A DNA stretch of 64,000 bases, from NCBI GenBank assembly GCA_963576735.1, contig OY755170.1, forward strand, positions 21,374,875 through 21,438,874, read 5' to 3'. The DNA is from Bedellia somnulentella (taxonomy: Eukaryota > Arthropoda > Insecta > Lepidoptera > Bedelliidae). A model generated the notes under the pieces. It ran no database searches and was not told the DNA's origin. It saw only the letters and a list, made by a program, of their open reading frames with translations. Made by a program: the position numbers and the translations under genes. This document shows positions 11,286 to 22,627 of this stretch, piece by piece; position 1 is the first letter of the stretch, and each line of letters begins with the position of its first letter.

Positions 11286-12225
11286 GAAATTTTTCTTTCC
11301 TTTAATAACATCTTTTATTTATGAGTAATAATCCCCACATGAGGAATTCATGTCAAAAAACATTAAACTAAACAGTTTATGTCTATCTTTTACGGTTGAC
11401 TCACAATAACACGTGTAATTCCTGATAACTTAGCAGTTCGGATCATTCTGATTATATTTGTTTACTCTTACGTTTGTAAACCTCTCACTCATCCCAAATT
11501 TAAAAAAGGTAACATTATTACCTATTCAATAAAAAAAGAATCATAGAAATCGGTAGAGAAACACCGAAATTATACATAAAATAAGCCATCGCGCCCGTGA
11601 CCAAAACCGAATCGTTACTAATTTACCTATAACATACTAGATGGCGCCAGTAGTTGTATCCTACAACACGTAATGATTTATTTTTTAGATTGTTATGAAT
11701 ACTTCATAGCGTTTTATTCCAAAATTTGCTATTAAACGGAAATACTGAACCGTTCATTAAAGCGCATTAAAAATCACCAAACTACACTGTTTAGGGAGTG
11801 CTATAAATTTAATAAATTGAAAACATTGCGCTGAATTTCACAATGCTTGAGCAGTGAGTTAAGAAAGAAACCTCAGATATTTAAAAAACAACGCTACCCG
11901 TGCGAAGCTGGGACGATCCACTAGTACTATAATAAGACTGTAACGAGGTCAAAACTGTACATTGAAGATAAAAAAATTAAAACCGGTGGAATATGTTTTA
12001 TTTTCGATACTGAAGCCAAATTTGCTATTTTTGAAAAAAATGTCTGTCTGTCTGTCTGTCTGTCTGTATGTCCGTTCATCACGTTAATTCTACCGGACCG
12101 ATCTTGATCAAATTTGGCATGAATGTAGGTTATACACTTGGCCAACATATAGGATATATTTTATCCCGGATTTTGGCAAGGGTTCCCACAGGAGCATAAA
12201 AAAACATAACTTTTATATGGTTCCC

Positions 12226-13720
12226 CATATTTACACGATTAATTTTTTCATCGACCGACTTTATCGGACTCTTCATTAATAGTCTTTTTGGAAAAAATAA
12301 GGGTTTCATCCATTTTCATCAAAATAATTGTCCATTTAATTGTTTGTCAATAGCATGACTACTAGATATATAGGATATCACAAATTTGAGGCTTAGACAA
12401 ATGTCTGCGTGGCGTAGCTGTATACCGTTTGGTATACACTATGTTCGAAAGACCCAGGTTCAAATCCCGGGTGATTAAAGACTTTTTGAGACTTTTTTGC
12501 TTTTGTGTTAGGTTAAAATAATGGGATGCACTAATCCTTCTTTTTCACATTCAACTATGCGAATATGTATGAATAAAGATAATTGAAAGTTTATTGTATG
12601 AATTTTGCGTATTCATTTGGTAGGTTTGAGAATATGTTTATAGCTTTTGTTTTTTTAACTATTTTTAATGAATATTCTCATAGATATATTATGTTTTACT
12701 TACGCATAAATTAATATTCTGTGTAAGCCTCAGAATGCATAGTTTGTAAATAATAGTAAATATCTCAATTTTAACTCAGTACCGCCCCGCCATCTATTGG
12801 CCGATGATTGCAATCTCTCTCACATCACCAACTTTTTGCTCCCCATATTTACACGATTAATTTTTTCATCGACCGACTTTATCAGACTCTTCATTAATAG
12901 TGTTTTTGAAAAAAATAAGGGTTTTATCCATTTTCATCAAAATAAATGTCTATTTAATGAATTGCTGTGTAGTGTCGGCTTAGAATAACACTACCCCATT
13001 TCTTCCGGTGGGTGTACGTAAGAGGCGACTAACGGTATTGGGGCTTTTAAGGGATTTTTGGGCGATGTGGTTGGAGACCCATCACCAACAACCTTTATTT
13101 CACTATCTTTTCCCGACGCAACTTCCAAAAGTGGCTTAGGATTAGGAACGTCAAGTTCCTTAGCTCTGGCTACCCCTTCAAGGGATTTATAGCCGTGAGT
13201 ATATGTATGTATGTATGTATTTATTTGTTTGTCAATAGTATGGCTACTAGATATATACTATATCACAAATTTGACATTATTACTAATGATTTTGTGGCGT
13301 AACTGTATACAGATTGGTTAAAACTAAACTAACGGATGACCCAGGTTCGAATCCCGGGTGATTAAAGTCTTTTTGAGACTTTTTTGCTTTTGTGTTAGGT
13401 TAAAATAATGGGATGCACTAATCCTTCATTTTCACATTCAACTATGCGAATATGTATGAATAAAGATAATTGAAAGTATATTGTATGAATTTTGCGTATT
13501 CATTTGGTAGGTTTGAGAATATGTTTATAGCTTTTGTTTTTTTAACTATTTTTAATGAATATTCTCATAGATATATTATGTTTTACTTACGCATAAATTA
13601 ATATTCTGTGTAAGCCTCAGAATGCATAGTTTGTAAATAATAGTAAATATCTCAATTTTAATTCAGTACCGCCCCGCCATCTATTGGCCGATGATTGCAA
13701 TCTCTCACACATCACCAACA
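12226..13720. repeat. Tandem duplication inside H2, about 615 bp
   Basis: Unit 1 (12226-12840) and unit 2 (12841-13720) both start CCCCATATTTACACG and end at CACATCACCAAC. Each holds a tRNA-like segment (12412-12473; 13300-13362) with B-box-like AGGTTCAAATCCCGGG / AGGTTCGAATCCCGGG. Unit 2 is longer because a SINE-B sits at 12965-13225. Confidence 0.8.
12965..13225 (+). mobile_element. SINE-B inserted in the second H2 duplicate
   Basis: Near full-length plus-strand SINE-B from GTGTAGTGTCGGCTTAG to a GTATATGTATGTATG tail. It is absent from the first duplicate, where TATTTAATTG runs into TTTGTCAATAG. The likely target duplication is TATTTA. Confidence 0.8.
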
Positions 13721-14286
13721 GTCAGTGTAGGGGGCAGCACCGGGTTGCCAAACTGCTATCCATACTTACTCAAGATATTTTCATTTTTGAACATAGAAAC
13801 TTGGTTACAAAATGGTTTGTTTCATGTTTCTTATGAACAATTAAAAAGGTTTTTTGGAACTCATCCCCTAAGAGATTGAAATATATTATACAGATTTTTG
13901 ATCTATAAATACAATGTATCTAGAAATTTGAATCTTGATGCGATTGACTGATGTAACAACTACAAAATGGAATGTATGAAATTCATCCATCAATCAAACA
14001 TGAGAATATATTAACGGCTATAAATCCCAAAAAAGGGTAGCCACAGCTCCAGAGATAGTAATTCTTTATCCACTTTTGGAAGTTGAATGGGGTCCGTCCA
14101 ACCGTCCAACTGCATCGCCCAATAATCACTTAAAAAGTCTCAATGTTCTTTATATCTATTACAACGCCCACGGACATATAAATACAAAAAAGCAGAAGTT
14201 AGTGTAGTTAGATAGTGTTTTGGTATTTTGGATGTAAACTGGATGCAAAAAATGTAGTCCAACGGTCGTAGTCGCGGGCAAAAAGC
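13721..14286. other. H2 3' portion with minus-strand SINE-B fragment
   Basis: 13721-13990 is the inverted homologue of 52290-52560 in copy 3. 14010-14150 is a worn minus-strand SINE-B. The short frame at 13691-13879 is not shared with the homologue and is not counted as a gene. Confidence 0.55.
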
Positions 14287-14304
14287 TAGTATAAAAAAAT
14301 AATA

Positions 14305-15555
14305 CATAGATAAGTGTATAGCGCTAAACAGAGTTAGCCCTCATTCGAATTTCATCGTTAAAGCACAACCATACCGTACAGCGAATTCGTTACACTGTGA
14401 TGTAATTAACCATGTGCGAAGTTTTTTCCGAAAACACTGAATTGATTGAACATTTTTGATAGGTGGTGGGATGTCATTCCAGTATTTTATTATACAATAT
14501 CGGTGCTATTGTATCAAAATGACGGCGGGCAAAAGCTGAGTTATATTTGGGAACGGGAACACACGCTATTCTTTTATTGCTATTCGGAATAGAGGGTATG
14601 ATAATTTTATGGTAATTCATTAACGCCTGTGTGATGTATAGCTTTCTAACGGTTAGAACATTGGCTTTTTCGTATATGTCGGATGTAGGGTGCCTATAAA
14701 GTAACTTGAATATGATTTTTAAAAGGGCACGTTGGGCTCTTTCTAACTCTATCATGTAAGTCTTGCCAGCACCGCCCCAACACGATAAACAATATGTAAT
14801 AATGCATTGGTATAGGCCTTTGTAAGTAGAAAGCAGGAGACTTTTGTCCGCAGCTATTCTGAGGCTTCTGAAAACATGGAACAGCTTCCGGGTTCTAGCA
14901 GTGACTGACTGGATGTGTTTATTCCACCGAAGGTGTTAGTCGATAATTATTCCTAAATATTTAATTTCCTGGACTCGATTTCCGACGGCACAGTCGCAAT
15001 TGTGGCTGATGTCTTGCACATTCCTGTTACATGGATAAGTATGGATAACTAGTTGGAAATTGTCTTTTGGTAGTGATATGGCTGATTTTGTAAAGCAAAT
15101 ATACTTTGTTTTTAAAGCGTTCAGAGTAAGCAGATTATTCTCCAGCCACAAAGTTATATAGCACAATCCTCTCTCTGCTAACTCCTTTACTTTGAGCCAC
15201 GTTTTAGAGTGAAAAAGAACTACGGTGTCATCAGCAAACATAATAATCTCTGCACCTTCTATGTCTAAGTTGCAGAGGCTGTTGATATATAGCAGAAAAA
15301 GAGTCGGGCCAAGAGAACTTCCCTGCGGGATTCCGCAGTTGCAGTTATTTTTGGCCTCCGATTCAAAATTTCCTACTTTTACAGCCTGTTCTCTACTTGA
15401 CAGACATTCCCGGAACCAGTCATGTACAGTACCACGTATACCTAAATTTTCCATTATTTTTAGCAGAATAGAAACCGTATCAAATGCTTTTTGCAGGTAT
15501 AAAAAATACCTTCACATTTTTTGATCTTGATATACGTGATTAGCTATTAAAAATG
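14305..15555 (-). pseudogene. LINE-J reverse transcriptase fragment, copy 1
   Basis: 5'-truncated minus-strand non-LTR element of the Jockey/CR1 assemblage. In coding order: a motif A region in which the usual catalytic Asp is Tyr (GIFLYLQKAFDTVS), then GIPQGSSLGPTLFLLYINS, then FADDTVVLF (motif C), a thumb region, and a C-terminal tail ending in YNKILE. The frame is broken between 14755 and 14936. Homologues are 27015-28690 and 49105-50350. No endonuclease remains; cannot be autonomous. Confidence 0.85.
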
Positions 15556-15640
15556 TTAAAAAGCCCCAATACCCTTAGTCGCCTCTTACGACACCCGCGG
15601 GTAGAAAGGGGTAGCGAAATTCTAAGCCGGCACTACACGG
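15556..15640 (-). mobile_element. SINE-B 5' fragment
   Basis: Minus-strand 5' part of SINE-B (read on its strand: GTGTAGTGCCGGCTTAG, then GGTGTCGTAAGAGGCG). It abuts the truncated end of LINE-J. Homologues: 28690-28780 and 50370-50460. Confidence 0.7.
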
Positions 15641-16399
15641 CTAAAAATACTGCTTTAAATAAAACTAGGCCCAAGTCTCAGCAGTAGTATTTTAAGTTTA
15701 AGTAATTTAGGTAAGAAATTAATGATTACGATGAAACTAAATTAGTCGGATTTTATTAGTGTTTAACACAGATATCTTACTTGGATAAATAAAGTGAGAT
15801 TATTTTACAGCAATGCTTAAAGCGTTTGTTTATAATGGAGCTGCAGCCGTATTTAATTACGGTTCGGATGCTCAGACTTGAATTTAAACTGCATTTTGAA
15901 AGGCAACCGATGAAAAGAACAGAATCCCAATTGGATTTGCAATTCTCTCAAATTCAGTTACTGGCGAGAAGCGCTGGAAATGGGACGACCGGTGGTGGCT
16001 GAACTGAATTTCGATACTGTTTAATTAGTTCCGTTCAAAAAGTGAGACCATTTCGTTTGTTGTAAGATATCGGATCAAAAGATAAGACGACGAATCGTTT
16101 CGGTTAAGAGCTGATCAACTTTGTACTGCAAGTCCATTGCGTTAATCTACTCAGGTTAATAATGGTAATTAATTTAATGGTATTTTATCCATATTTTTTT
16201 TAAAAAAAACACAACACTAAAGTGTGTATGCTCAGAATGTCGATTTCTTTAAATCTCTCTCATTTCCTTGCACATCGACAGAAAAGCGGTTCGCATAAAT
16301 CGAAATTGTGATTTTTCACGAGCAAGATTTAATAAAAATATGTTTTTGCTATCGTACAGTTTTGGATTTCGAAGGGTTTTTTTTACTAATCAGTTAAGC
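15641..16399. other. Unit spacer, noncoding
   Basis: Well conserved in copies 2 (28781-29540) and 3 (50461-51224). It includes a moderately GC-rich patch around GGCGAGAAGCGCTGG. I recognise no gene or element. Confidence 0.5.
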
Positions 16400-16880
16400 T
16401 AATAAAAAATTTCCACATCAGCGGGACTCGAACCCGCAACCTCGGGTATACGCTCCCGTCGATTTTTTTTATTTTACGATTTGATAGTACTTGCTTATAT
16501 AATATATATTTTTATTCTATTCCAACACGAAAAAAAGTACAAAAAGCTCGAGTCACCTGAGATTCGAACCCGGGACGATTGATTCATGTTAGTTATATAA
16601 ATATGCATAGTAGTTAGTTATACCGCTACGCCACGGCGACGATACCGGGGCGGGCGGTGTCAAATTTTTAACACACTTTATTTTCTATTATTCTTACTAT
16701 TGACAAACAAATTTGTCATCGAAATGTACATTTATTTTGAATAAAATGGATGAAACCCTTAATCTTTCCAAGATGATCATTAAAAGAGTCTGATGAGAAA
16801 TCCATCGATTAAAAAAAGTCGTTGCAATATGTGGAGCCATATATGATTTAAGGTTTTTTGATGCTTGTGCGGGAACCATT
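16400..16880 (-). other. Two minus-strand tRNA-like segments at a deletion junction
   Basis: 16400-16462 is the GTCGAAATTTTT-type tRNA-like repeat, cut within its sequence. 16545-16645 is the second type (TGGCGTAGCGGTATAAC, B-box GGGTTCGAATCTC). In copy 3 these are separated by more than 1 kb (51305-52600), so copy 1 suffered a deletion here. 16650-16880 resembles the inverted start of the H2 duplicate at 12226. Confidence 0.6.
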
Positions 16881-17888
16881 GCGAATCTCTCATTTTAGAG
16901 GATTCAATTATTGTATCATTTAGCATTTACATGTTTATATTCTTTCCAATATATTACCTTGTTTTAAACGACACAGCTCCATCTCCAGTCCATCCAGCAA
17001 GCAAACAATATTTTTATTTTCCTTCAGGAATATCATATTTTCCGAGATAAAAAGTACCTTATTATTTTTATTCGGACTTCTCACTATACGTTTTTAAAAT
17101 TTCAAGGCAATCGGTTCAGTAGTTAGGACGTGAAAACGGAACAAACAAACAAACAAACTCACTATGGTCACTACGATTTTTTATATTATTAAAATAAACA
17201 TTCTTATTACATGATATATAAATCAGGTTTATATTTTTCAAATTAACATCTGTAAGCATATTATAGTTGTTATGCAAAACACTCCCTAAGAAATTTTGGA
17301 CAATTCTTTTGTAAACCTTGCTTCGATGGTAAATACTAATACTAATACTAAATCTACTAGTATAATCATTATTATTAGAATTCAACTCAACTAGAAAAAA
17401 TAAAATGTTGTATTCCAACATTAAGGTGAACTCACTTCGAAGTAGAGCTACAATAGTAAGTTGACCCGACGCGTGAGAGATGAGGCGGGAACTTGTAATA
17501 AATAGCCAATCAACATCGTATTGTCTATTAGTGGCCGAACACCGAAATGGAAATCTGTATTTAATTAATCCAATAATACCATTTCCCAGACCTCACATTT
17601 ACAACCATCTGTGGCCTCAACTAAGCGTTAGACTGTCTAAGGCTTATAGGCGTACCATGAAATGATGAAATCAATGTATAGCTCTTGTTATCTCTATGAG
17701 TCGATAAAAATCAGAAAGAGACAAAACTAGATGTTTGGTTAGTGATTTAATTCAATTCTTAGTAAGGGTAACTAAGACACACATATGTACTGCTTGAATG
17801 ACTTCTCTAATAGAGTGATGCGTTTGTGTTTATATGCATTTCAAGTTGACAGTGTGATGTGATTGCTAAAACAATCAGTTGATTAGTA
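16881..17888. other. H2-family remnant and unit spacer
   Basis: Up to about 17160 this is the minus-strand H2-family resident seen at 52970-53290, including AATCGGTTCAGTAGTTAGGAC and a short AAAC tract. 17200-17212 (ATTCTTATTACAT) is the empty site of the full-length RTE in copy 2. The rest is conserved noncoding spacer with no coding signal. Confidence 0.5.
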
Positions 17889-18095
17889 CACGTAGTACAT
17901 ACATACATATGCTTACGGCTTCAAACCCCAAAAAGGCGTAGCGAGAGCTTCATCACAAAGGTTTCATTAATTTTTTGAAATTAAGTGGGGAAAGGTGTGT
18001 ATAACAAAAGATGGTTGGTGATGGGTCTTCAATAACATAACCGTTGGGTGTCACCTCAAAAGTTCCAACACCCTTAATACTATAAATATTCTATT
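17889..18095 (-). mobile_element. Worn SINE-B
   Basis: Minus-strand, degenerate: ACATACATACATATGC tail, GTAGCGAGAGCTTC, GGTTGGTGATGGGTCTTC. Homologues 34758-34940 and 54003-54185. Confidence 0.6.
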
Positions 18096-18942
18096 GGGTA
18101 CATTGAACATGTCTTATTCTCTTTGATAATATAATAAATTATCCAAAAATATTTTTATCATTCCTAATTTTTAAAAAAATATTTAACAGCGTATTTAAAG
18201 ACTTTGGACTAGTATTTAACAAATATTTTGCATCAATCTTAAAAAAGGGACCATATATCTAGAATTTGAAAAAGAACCAAAATCCACTTCTTTTTTCGGG
18301 ATGCCCTTAAAATAATTTAATATGGAGTATAAAAAACGTTTGTTAATATAACCATTGCGCTTGATAGGGAAGCACGACAGTGCGAAAGGAGTACGTGCTA
18401 TATTTAATTAGGGCTATACTGATTGGTCCATTGTTCTGGAACAAAACGACTTATAAAGTAAATAATTTTGAAATTTTAAAAAATAAATTTTTGTAGGCCA
18501 TAAAGTATTTATACAGATTTTTAACAGATATTATAAGTTAACTAAATAAAAAAAACTTTTTGATAATTGTAACTGTCTCAAATAATAACAGACACCGAAG
18601 TTTCCAATTCCATTGATTACTTTGCTGCTCCTTCAACTTAATGCTTGTCACCTGGAGCACTGAATTATTTGATTACATTAAATATAATTTTATTCCATAG
18701 GTTCTTTTTCGCAAATGTTACTTTTTACAGAAACTTACAAAGTCAAATTTTATAAAAAGTATACATTTCATATCCATAAAGCAGTGTCAGAGGCTCTATT
18801 ATTTCTGAAATATACCGTTTTCACCTGATCTTGATATTCACGAAACGGGGGCCTAAACTATTACATGCTACGATACAATATGACATGATGAAGTACATGA
18901 ATTCAGTTTTTTTTATTCTGATACTTTCACATAATAAGTATC
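18096..18942. other. AT-rich unit end spacer
   Basis: AT-rich, conserved in copy 2 (34941-35788). About 500 bp of it is deleted in copy 3, near 54482. No element or reading frame of note. Confidence 0.5.
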
Positions 18943-19267
18943 CTCACAGCCCATATATGTCCCCACCAAGGGGCTCGAGCCTACCCTATATAGGGCGATT
19001 TGGCCATAGTCCACCACGCTGGCCAATTGCGGGTTGGCAGACTAACGACTACTACCGTAATAGTAGCCGGGACCGACCGCTTAACGTGCCCTCCGAAGCA
19101 CGGAATCATCTTAATTTTCGGATAATCAGGTGATTCAAGCCTGCAACATCCTTCCAAACTGGGTTTAATCTTACAAATTTAATTTGTAAAGTTACCACCC
19201 CCTGGGAATCGAAACCAAGACCTCCGCACTTGAAACCAAGCGCTTTACCGCGAGACCACGGAGGCAG
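18943..19267 (-). mobile_element. SINE-A at unit boundary, copy 2
   Basis: Full-length minus-strand SINE-A, orthologous to 1-244. Its 3' end starts CCTCACAGCCCATATATG and its tRNA-like head ends at GGAGGCAG. The B-box is mutated here (GGGAATCGAAACC on the plus strand). Confidence 0.88.
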
Positions 19268-20029
19268 CTAAGTATAGACTCATAATTTTTTCATTTGAAA
19301 CCTTGGTTACCTTTACCTAACTGGGGTTTTTGATTGGAGTTATATGTATAAGTAAGTATAAATTGGGTTATGTTCGTTTTAAAATGATATTCTTCCTCAC
19401 TATTGAAATTTTGATTAATAAAACAGGAAATAATTGTGGACCTGATGTCTTTTTCGTAGACTTGAAAAAGCATTTGAACCCATGCATTTAAGGCCGCACT
19501 CTTTCCCAACAGCTAAGGCTAACAAGCGAACAGCTATTATTTATAAGATATGCAACTCATGTATATGGGATTTCATTTAAAAAGTTGTTACAGAATACAT
19601 ATCAAGTTTTTATTGCCTAGTCTTAAAAGTTTCGTAATTATATTGTTGTGATCCACTGACAGATATGACAAAAGTGTAAAGGAATAGTTTTTTGCGATTC
19701 GGTTCCGCATAAAACCCCGAAAATTGTAGGATAATTATTTCTATTACTAGTTAGCCTGTTATTTAATGTTTCTGCTCTACTTCATTACCAAAAACAAAGG
19801 ATTGCGTATTCAACATAATGCAATTAACAAATAAAGACAATTTGTTTAAAGGCAACATGCCTGTCAGCTTTGAATAGCACTAACCATTTTTTTCCCGTAG
19901 TTGTTGGGCTAAGTGGCCATTCAAACTTGCTTTATTTTAATATCTTTTCGTCATTCAACTTCCAAATGTGGCTGAGGAATTTCTAACTCTGAAGCTCTTG
20001 CTACCTTATTTGATATTAAGAAAAGTATG
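19268..20029. other. Unit spacer with empty LINE-D site
   Basis: Orthologous to 245-891 followed directly by the sequence after LINE-D. GGGCTAAGTGGCC at 19906-19918 is the unoccupied site, one base different from the duplicated CTATGTG. 19930-20029 is the worn SINE-B tail. Confidence 0.8.
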
Positions 20030-20955
20030 TATGTAAGCTTACATACATACATACATATTCTCACGCCGTTAGTTCCCATTGGGGTAGGCAGAGACTATCG
20101 ATCGCCACTTTGTACGATCCTGGCAAACCTCTCTGGCTTCGTTTACATCCATCAATCTTTTCATACATGCTCTTTTATTCTTCATACTGCGGACACCTGC
20201 CTTTTTGAGCACATGTTCTATTTGATCCAAATGTGTCCTCCGAGGTCGTCCTCTACTAACATTACCTTCCACATTGGCTCTATATATCTCTTTCACCAAT
20301 TTACTGTCATCCATCCTCTCTATGTGCCCAAACCATCTCAACATTCCTTTTTCTATCTTTCTTACAATATCATCTTTTACACCACACCTTTCACGAATCA
20401 CATCATTCCTCACACGATCACATAACCTTACATTACACACTTTTCTGAGGGATCTCATTTCTACTGCATTCACTCTACTTTCATGCTTCTTCTGCCACAC
20501 CCAACATTCACTGCCATACATAAGCGTAGGAACGAGGACAGCATCATGCACAGCCATTCGGGCCTTTTCAGACACCGACTGACTAGACATTAGACTATCC
20601 AGTGCTCCATTTACCGCATTACCCTTTTTCACTCTTCTCTCGATATCTTCATCACACTTTCCATCCCTAGTAAACAAACTTCCCAAATATACAAACTCTT
20701 TCACTTGTTCCACTTTCTTACCATTAATCTCAATCACGCATTCGGTCATATTCACCTCTCTCTCAAAAACCATAGTTTTTGTTTTATCCACATTCACCCT
20801 CATTCCCTTTTTTTCAAAAGACGCACATGCAATATTCATCATCTCTTGCAGCTCTTCCACCGATGATGCAAGTAGCACTTGATCGTCGGCATATAAGAGG
20901 CATTTAATGATGAATCCACCCATTCTCAATCCATGTAATCATCATATGTAAGCTT
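20030..20955 (-). mobile_element. RTE LINE, 5'-truncated insertion with 11-bp TSD
   Basis: 904-bp insertion (20041-20944) between TATGTAAGCTT at 20030-20040 and 20945-20955; copies 1, 3 and 4 have the empty site. It ends in an ATGT tandem tail at its left side (minus orientation). The sequence is closely related to the 3' part of the full-length RTE at 30767-34078, so both are young members of one subfamily. Confidence 0.93.
20069..20929 (-). pseudogene. RTE reverse transcriptase C-terminal part
   Basis: Open frame of 286 codons starting just before motif C (MRMGGFIIKCLLYADDQVLL) and running through the thumb and the C-terminal RWFGHIERM, VSRGRPRR and VNEAREVCQDRTKWRS segments. Palm motifs A and B and the endonuclease are missing through 5' truncation. 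It cannot act alone; the frame itself is uninterrupted, which supports recent insertion. Confidence 0.88.
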
Positions 20956-21366
20956 GTAGGTAGGTATACGTGCGATTTGAAATAAACTCAACAGTCATCA
21001 ACCATTTTTGGACCAACCAATCTTATATCTAAATTAACAGGTCTAATAATATCCCTTTACCAATTATCTGGATAAATTCTGGAACCTTTTCGTTGGTAGT
21101 TATCTCTGACGGTACTTTTATATTTATCTCACACAAAGCCCCTGACTTATGCGAAGCTTTTGTATCTTATACCTGTTTAGATTGTGGCTGTTCCAAGGCT
21201 GTTTATAATCCAAATATGTTTTTTCAAGGAAAATATGTATACTTTTCCAAATCTTTCAGTTCTAAATATTGCTAGCAACACTCTAATTTCATCATAATCA
21301 GTAACAATTAATTTTCTGGACTATGATTAAATCTGCTTAGTATGTAGAAACCGGCTAAATTAAGCT
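20956..21366. other. Unit spacer with deletion junction
   Basis: At 21083-21088 the word AACCTT joins sequence corresponding to 3390 and 4990 of copy 1. AACCTT occurs at both breakpoints in copy 1, so about 1.6 kb relative to copy 1 was lost by a microhomology event. Confidence 0.75.
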
Positions 21367-21850
21367 GTGTAGAGTCAGATTAGAATAGCTCTAGACCATT
21401 TGTTCCCATGGATGATCCTAAGTGGCGATTAAAGGTATTAGGGCTTTTTACGTGATTATTGGGAAGTGCAGTTGGAGGGTCATCAGCAACAACTTATATT
21501 TTACAACCTTTTCTCCTCTCAACTTTCAAAAGTGGCTGAGAATCTGACTACCCCTCCTAGAGATTTATTTTATATGTGCGTATGTTTGTTTGTAATTAAT
21601 GAACAAGATCAATAAAATTAACATCGCTCTAAGATATTATTAAACACATTTTTTCTAGACTTTATATGTATATATGACGCTAATACGCTATATGATGAAG
21701 TCAAATTAAGGTCTTTTACCCAAACACAAAGAAACCTTTATTTCACCATCTTTTCCCCACGCAACTTCCAAAGGTGGCTGAGGAATTTCTAATTCCTTGG
21801 TTCTGGCTACCCCTTCTAGGGATTTATAACCGTGAGTATATGTATGTATG
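21367..21850 (+). mobile_element. Two SINE-B copies
   Basis: 21367-21597 is the uninterrupted homologue of the SINE-B split in copy 1. 21717-21850 is the 3' half of another. Both plus strand, both shared by all units. Confidence 0.75.
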
Positions 21851-22045
21851 CAAAGAAAGGAGTTATGGTTTTCACGCGTATCTTTATGTTTACTTGTTTA
21901 CTTGTTTACATTTATCTAGATATCAAATCCTAACTAAAAAAGTTTAAAAAGTAACGTGCATTAAATATGAAAAAACAGATTGTTAAAAAAACAATGGTAG
22001 TTTAGTTGAAATACATGAATAATACGGTTACTTAGCGCGCTTCCG

Positions 22046-22627
22046 AATTGGCCTAGACCTCGCTTTTTTAACATACCCTTTTTATATTATAAATCGATAA
22101 AGGACATCAAACTTAACAACTTTGCCCATGGAATGCCTATCTAAAATATTGTAATTTTCAAAATATAATAATAATTGAAAATTGTCGTACCTAGTTCAAA
22201 CTGAGAATGTATATAATGAGATTCCTTGCTTCAGTGAAAATAAGAAATTAAAAAAAAAACATCTGATCTATGCTTTTTGCTCTGTAAACAAAAACATAAC
22301 TTCTTTCTGTATTTTCCAGTTCAATCGCTCGCTTACCGGTTTATTTTCATGATATTATTTTTCAACGACGATCAATACAACTGGAAAATACCGAAAGAAG
22401 TTATATTTTTGTTTACAGAGCGAAAAGCATAGATCAAATGTTTTTTTTTAATTTCTTATTTTCACTGAAGCAAGGAATCTCATTCTATACATTCTCAGTT
22501 TGAACTAGGTACGACAATTTTTAATTATTATTATTTCTTGAAAATTACAATATTTTAGATAGGCATTCCATGGGCAAAGTTGTTTAGTTTGTTGTCCTTT
22601 ATCGAAAAGCGAGGTCTAGGCCAATTG
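22046..22627. mobile_element. 573-bp hairpin (foldback/MITE-like) element
   Basis: Private insertion at 22050-22622 made of two long inverted arms of roughly 250 bp around a short centre near 22320-22370. Outer ends read GGCCTAGACCTCGC and its complement. AATT flanks it at 22046-22049 and 22623-22626; copies 1, 3 and 4 keep CCGAATTGATC as empty site. No coding capacity. Target size (4 or 5 bp) is ambiguous because the next base is G on both sides. Superfamily unknown. Confidence 0.85.

Larger units (their letters stand above)
10770..11924 (+). mobile_element. H1, Helitron-like element nested in H2
   Basis: 1155 bp starting TCTATACTTATAATAAATC and ending GGGACGATCCACTAG, preceded by A (10769) and followed by T (11925), exactly the Helitron target rule. 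The 3' end has a short GC-rich CCCG...TGGG stretch before CTAG. Inside are a 15-unit TGTC tract (10891-10950) and a tRNA-like segment (11219-11285). No Rep/helicase coding. An internally deleted sibling is 45197-45701. Confidence 0.7.
10766..14290 (+). mobile_element. H2, Helitron-like element hosting a nested Helitron
   Basis: Private to copy 1. With H1 (10770-11924) removed, the left end reads TCTATACTATAATAAGACTG, matching the Helitron 5' signature TCTATACTA. The right end reads GCGGGCAAAAAGCTAG with CTAG at 14287-14290, followed by T. There are no terminal inverted repeats and no Rep/helicase frame, so it is non-autonomous. It holds a CTGT microsatellite, two tRNA-like segments in a tandem duplication, and SINE-B copies. 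The empty site in copies 2 and 3 differs by a few extra bases. Confidence 0.65.
1..18942. repeat. Tandem macro-repeat, copy 1 (left end outside window)
   Basis: First copy of a 17-19 kb direct repeat. The window opens inside a SINE-A; the same position recurs at 19024, 35870 and 54647. This is the longest copy (about 19.0 kb) because it holds private insertions: 3561-4735, 5364-5970, 6739-7066 and 10766-14290. It lacks sequence that copy 3 has after 51270, between its two tRNA-like elements near 16462. Confidence 0.95.

Noticed and set aside
12412..13362. Possible tRNA genes in the H2 duplication
   Set aside because: Only the B-box region is convincing, no complete cloverleaf can be drawn, and both sit inside a repeat.
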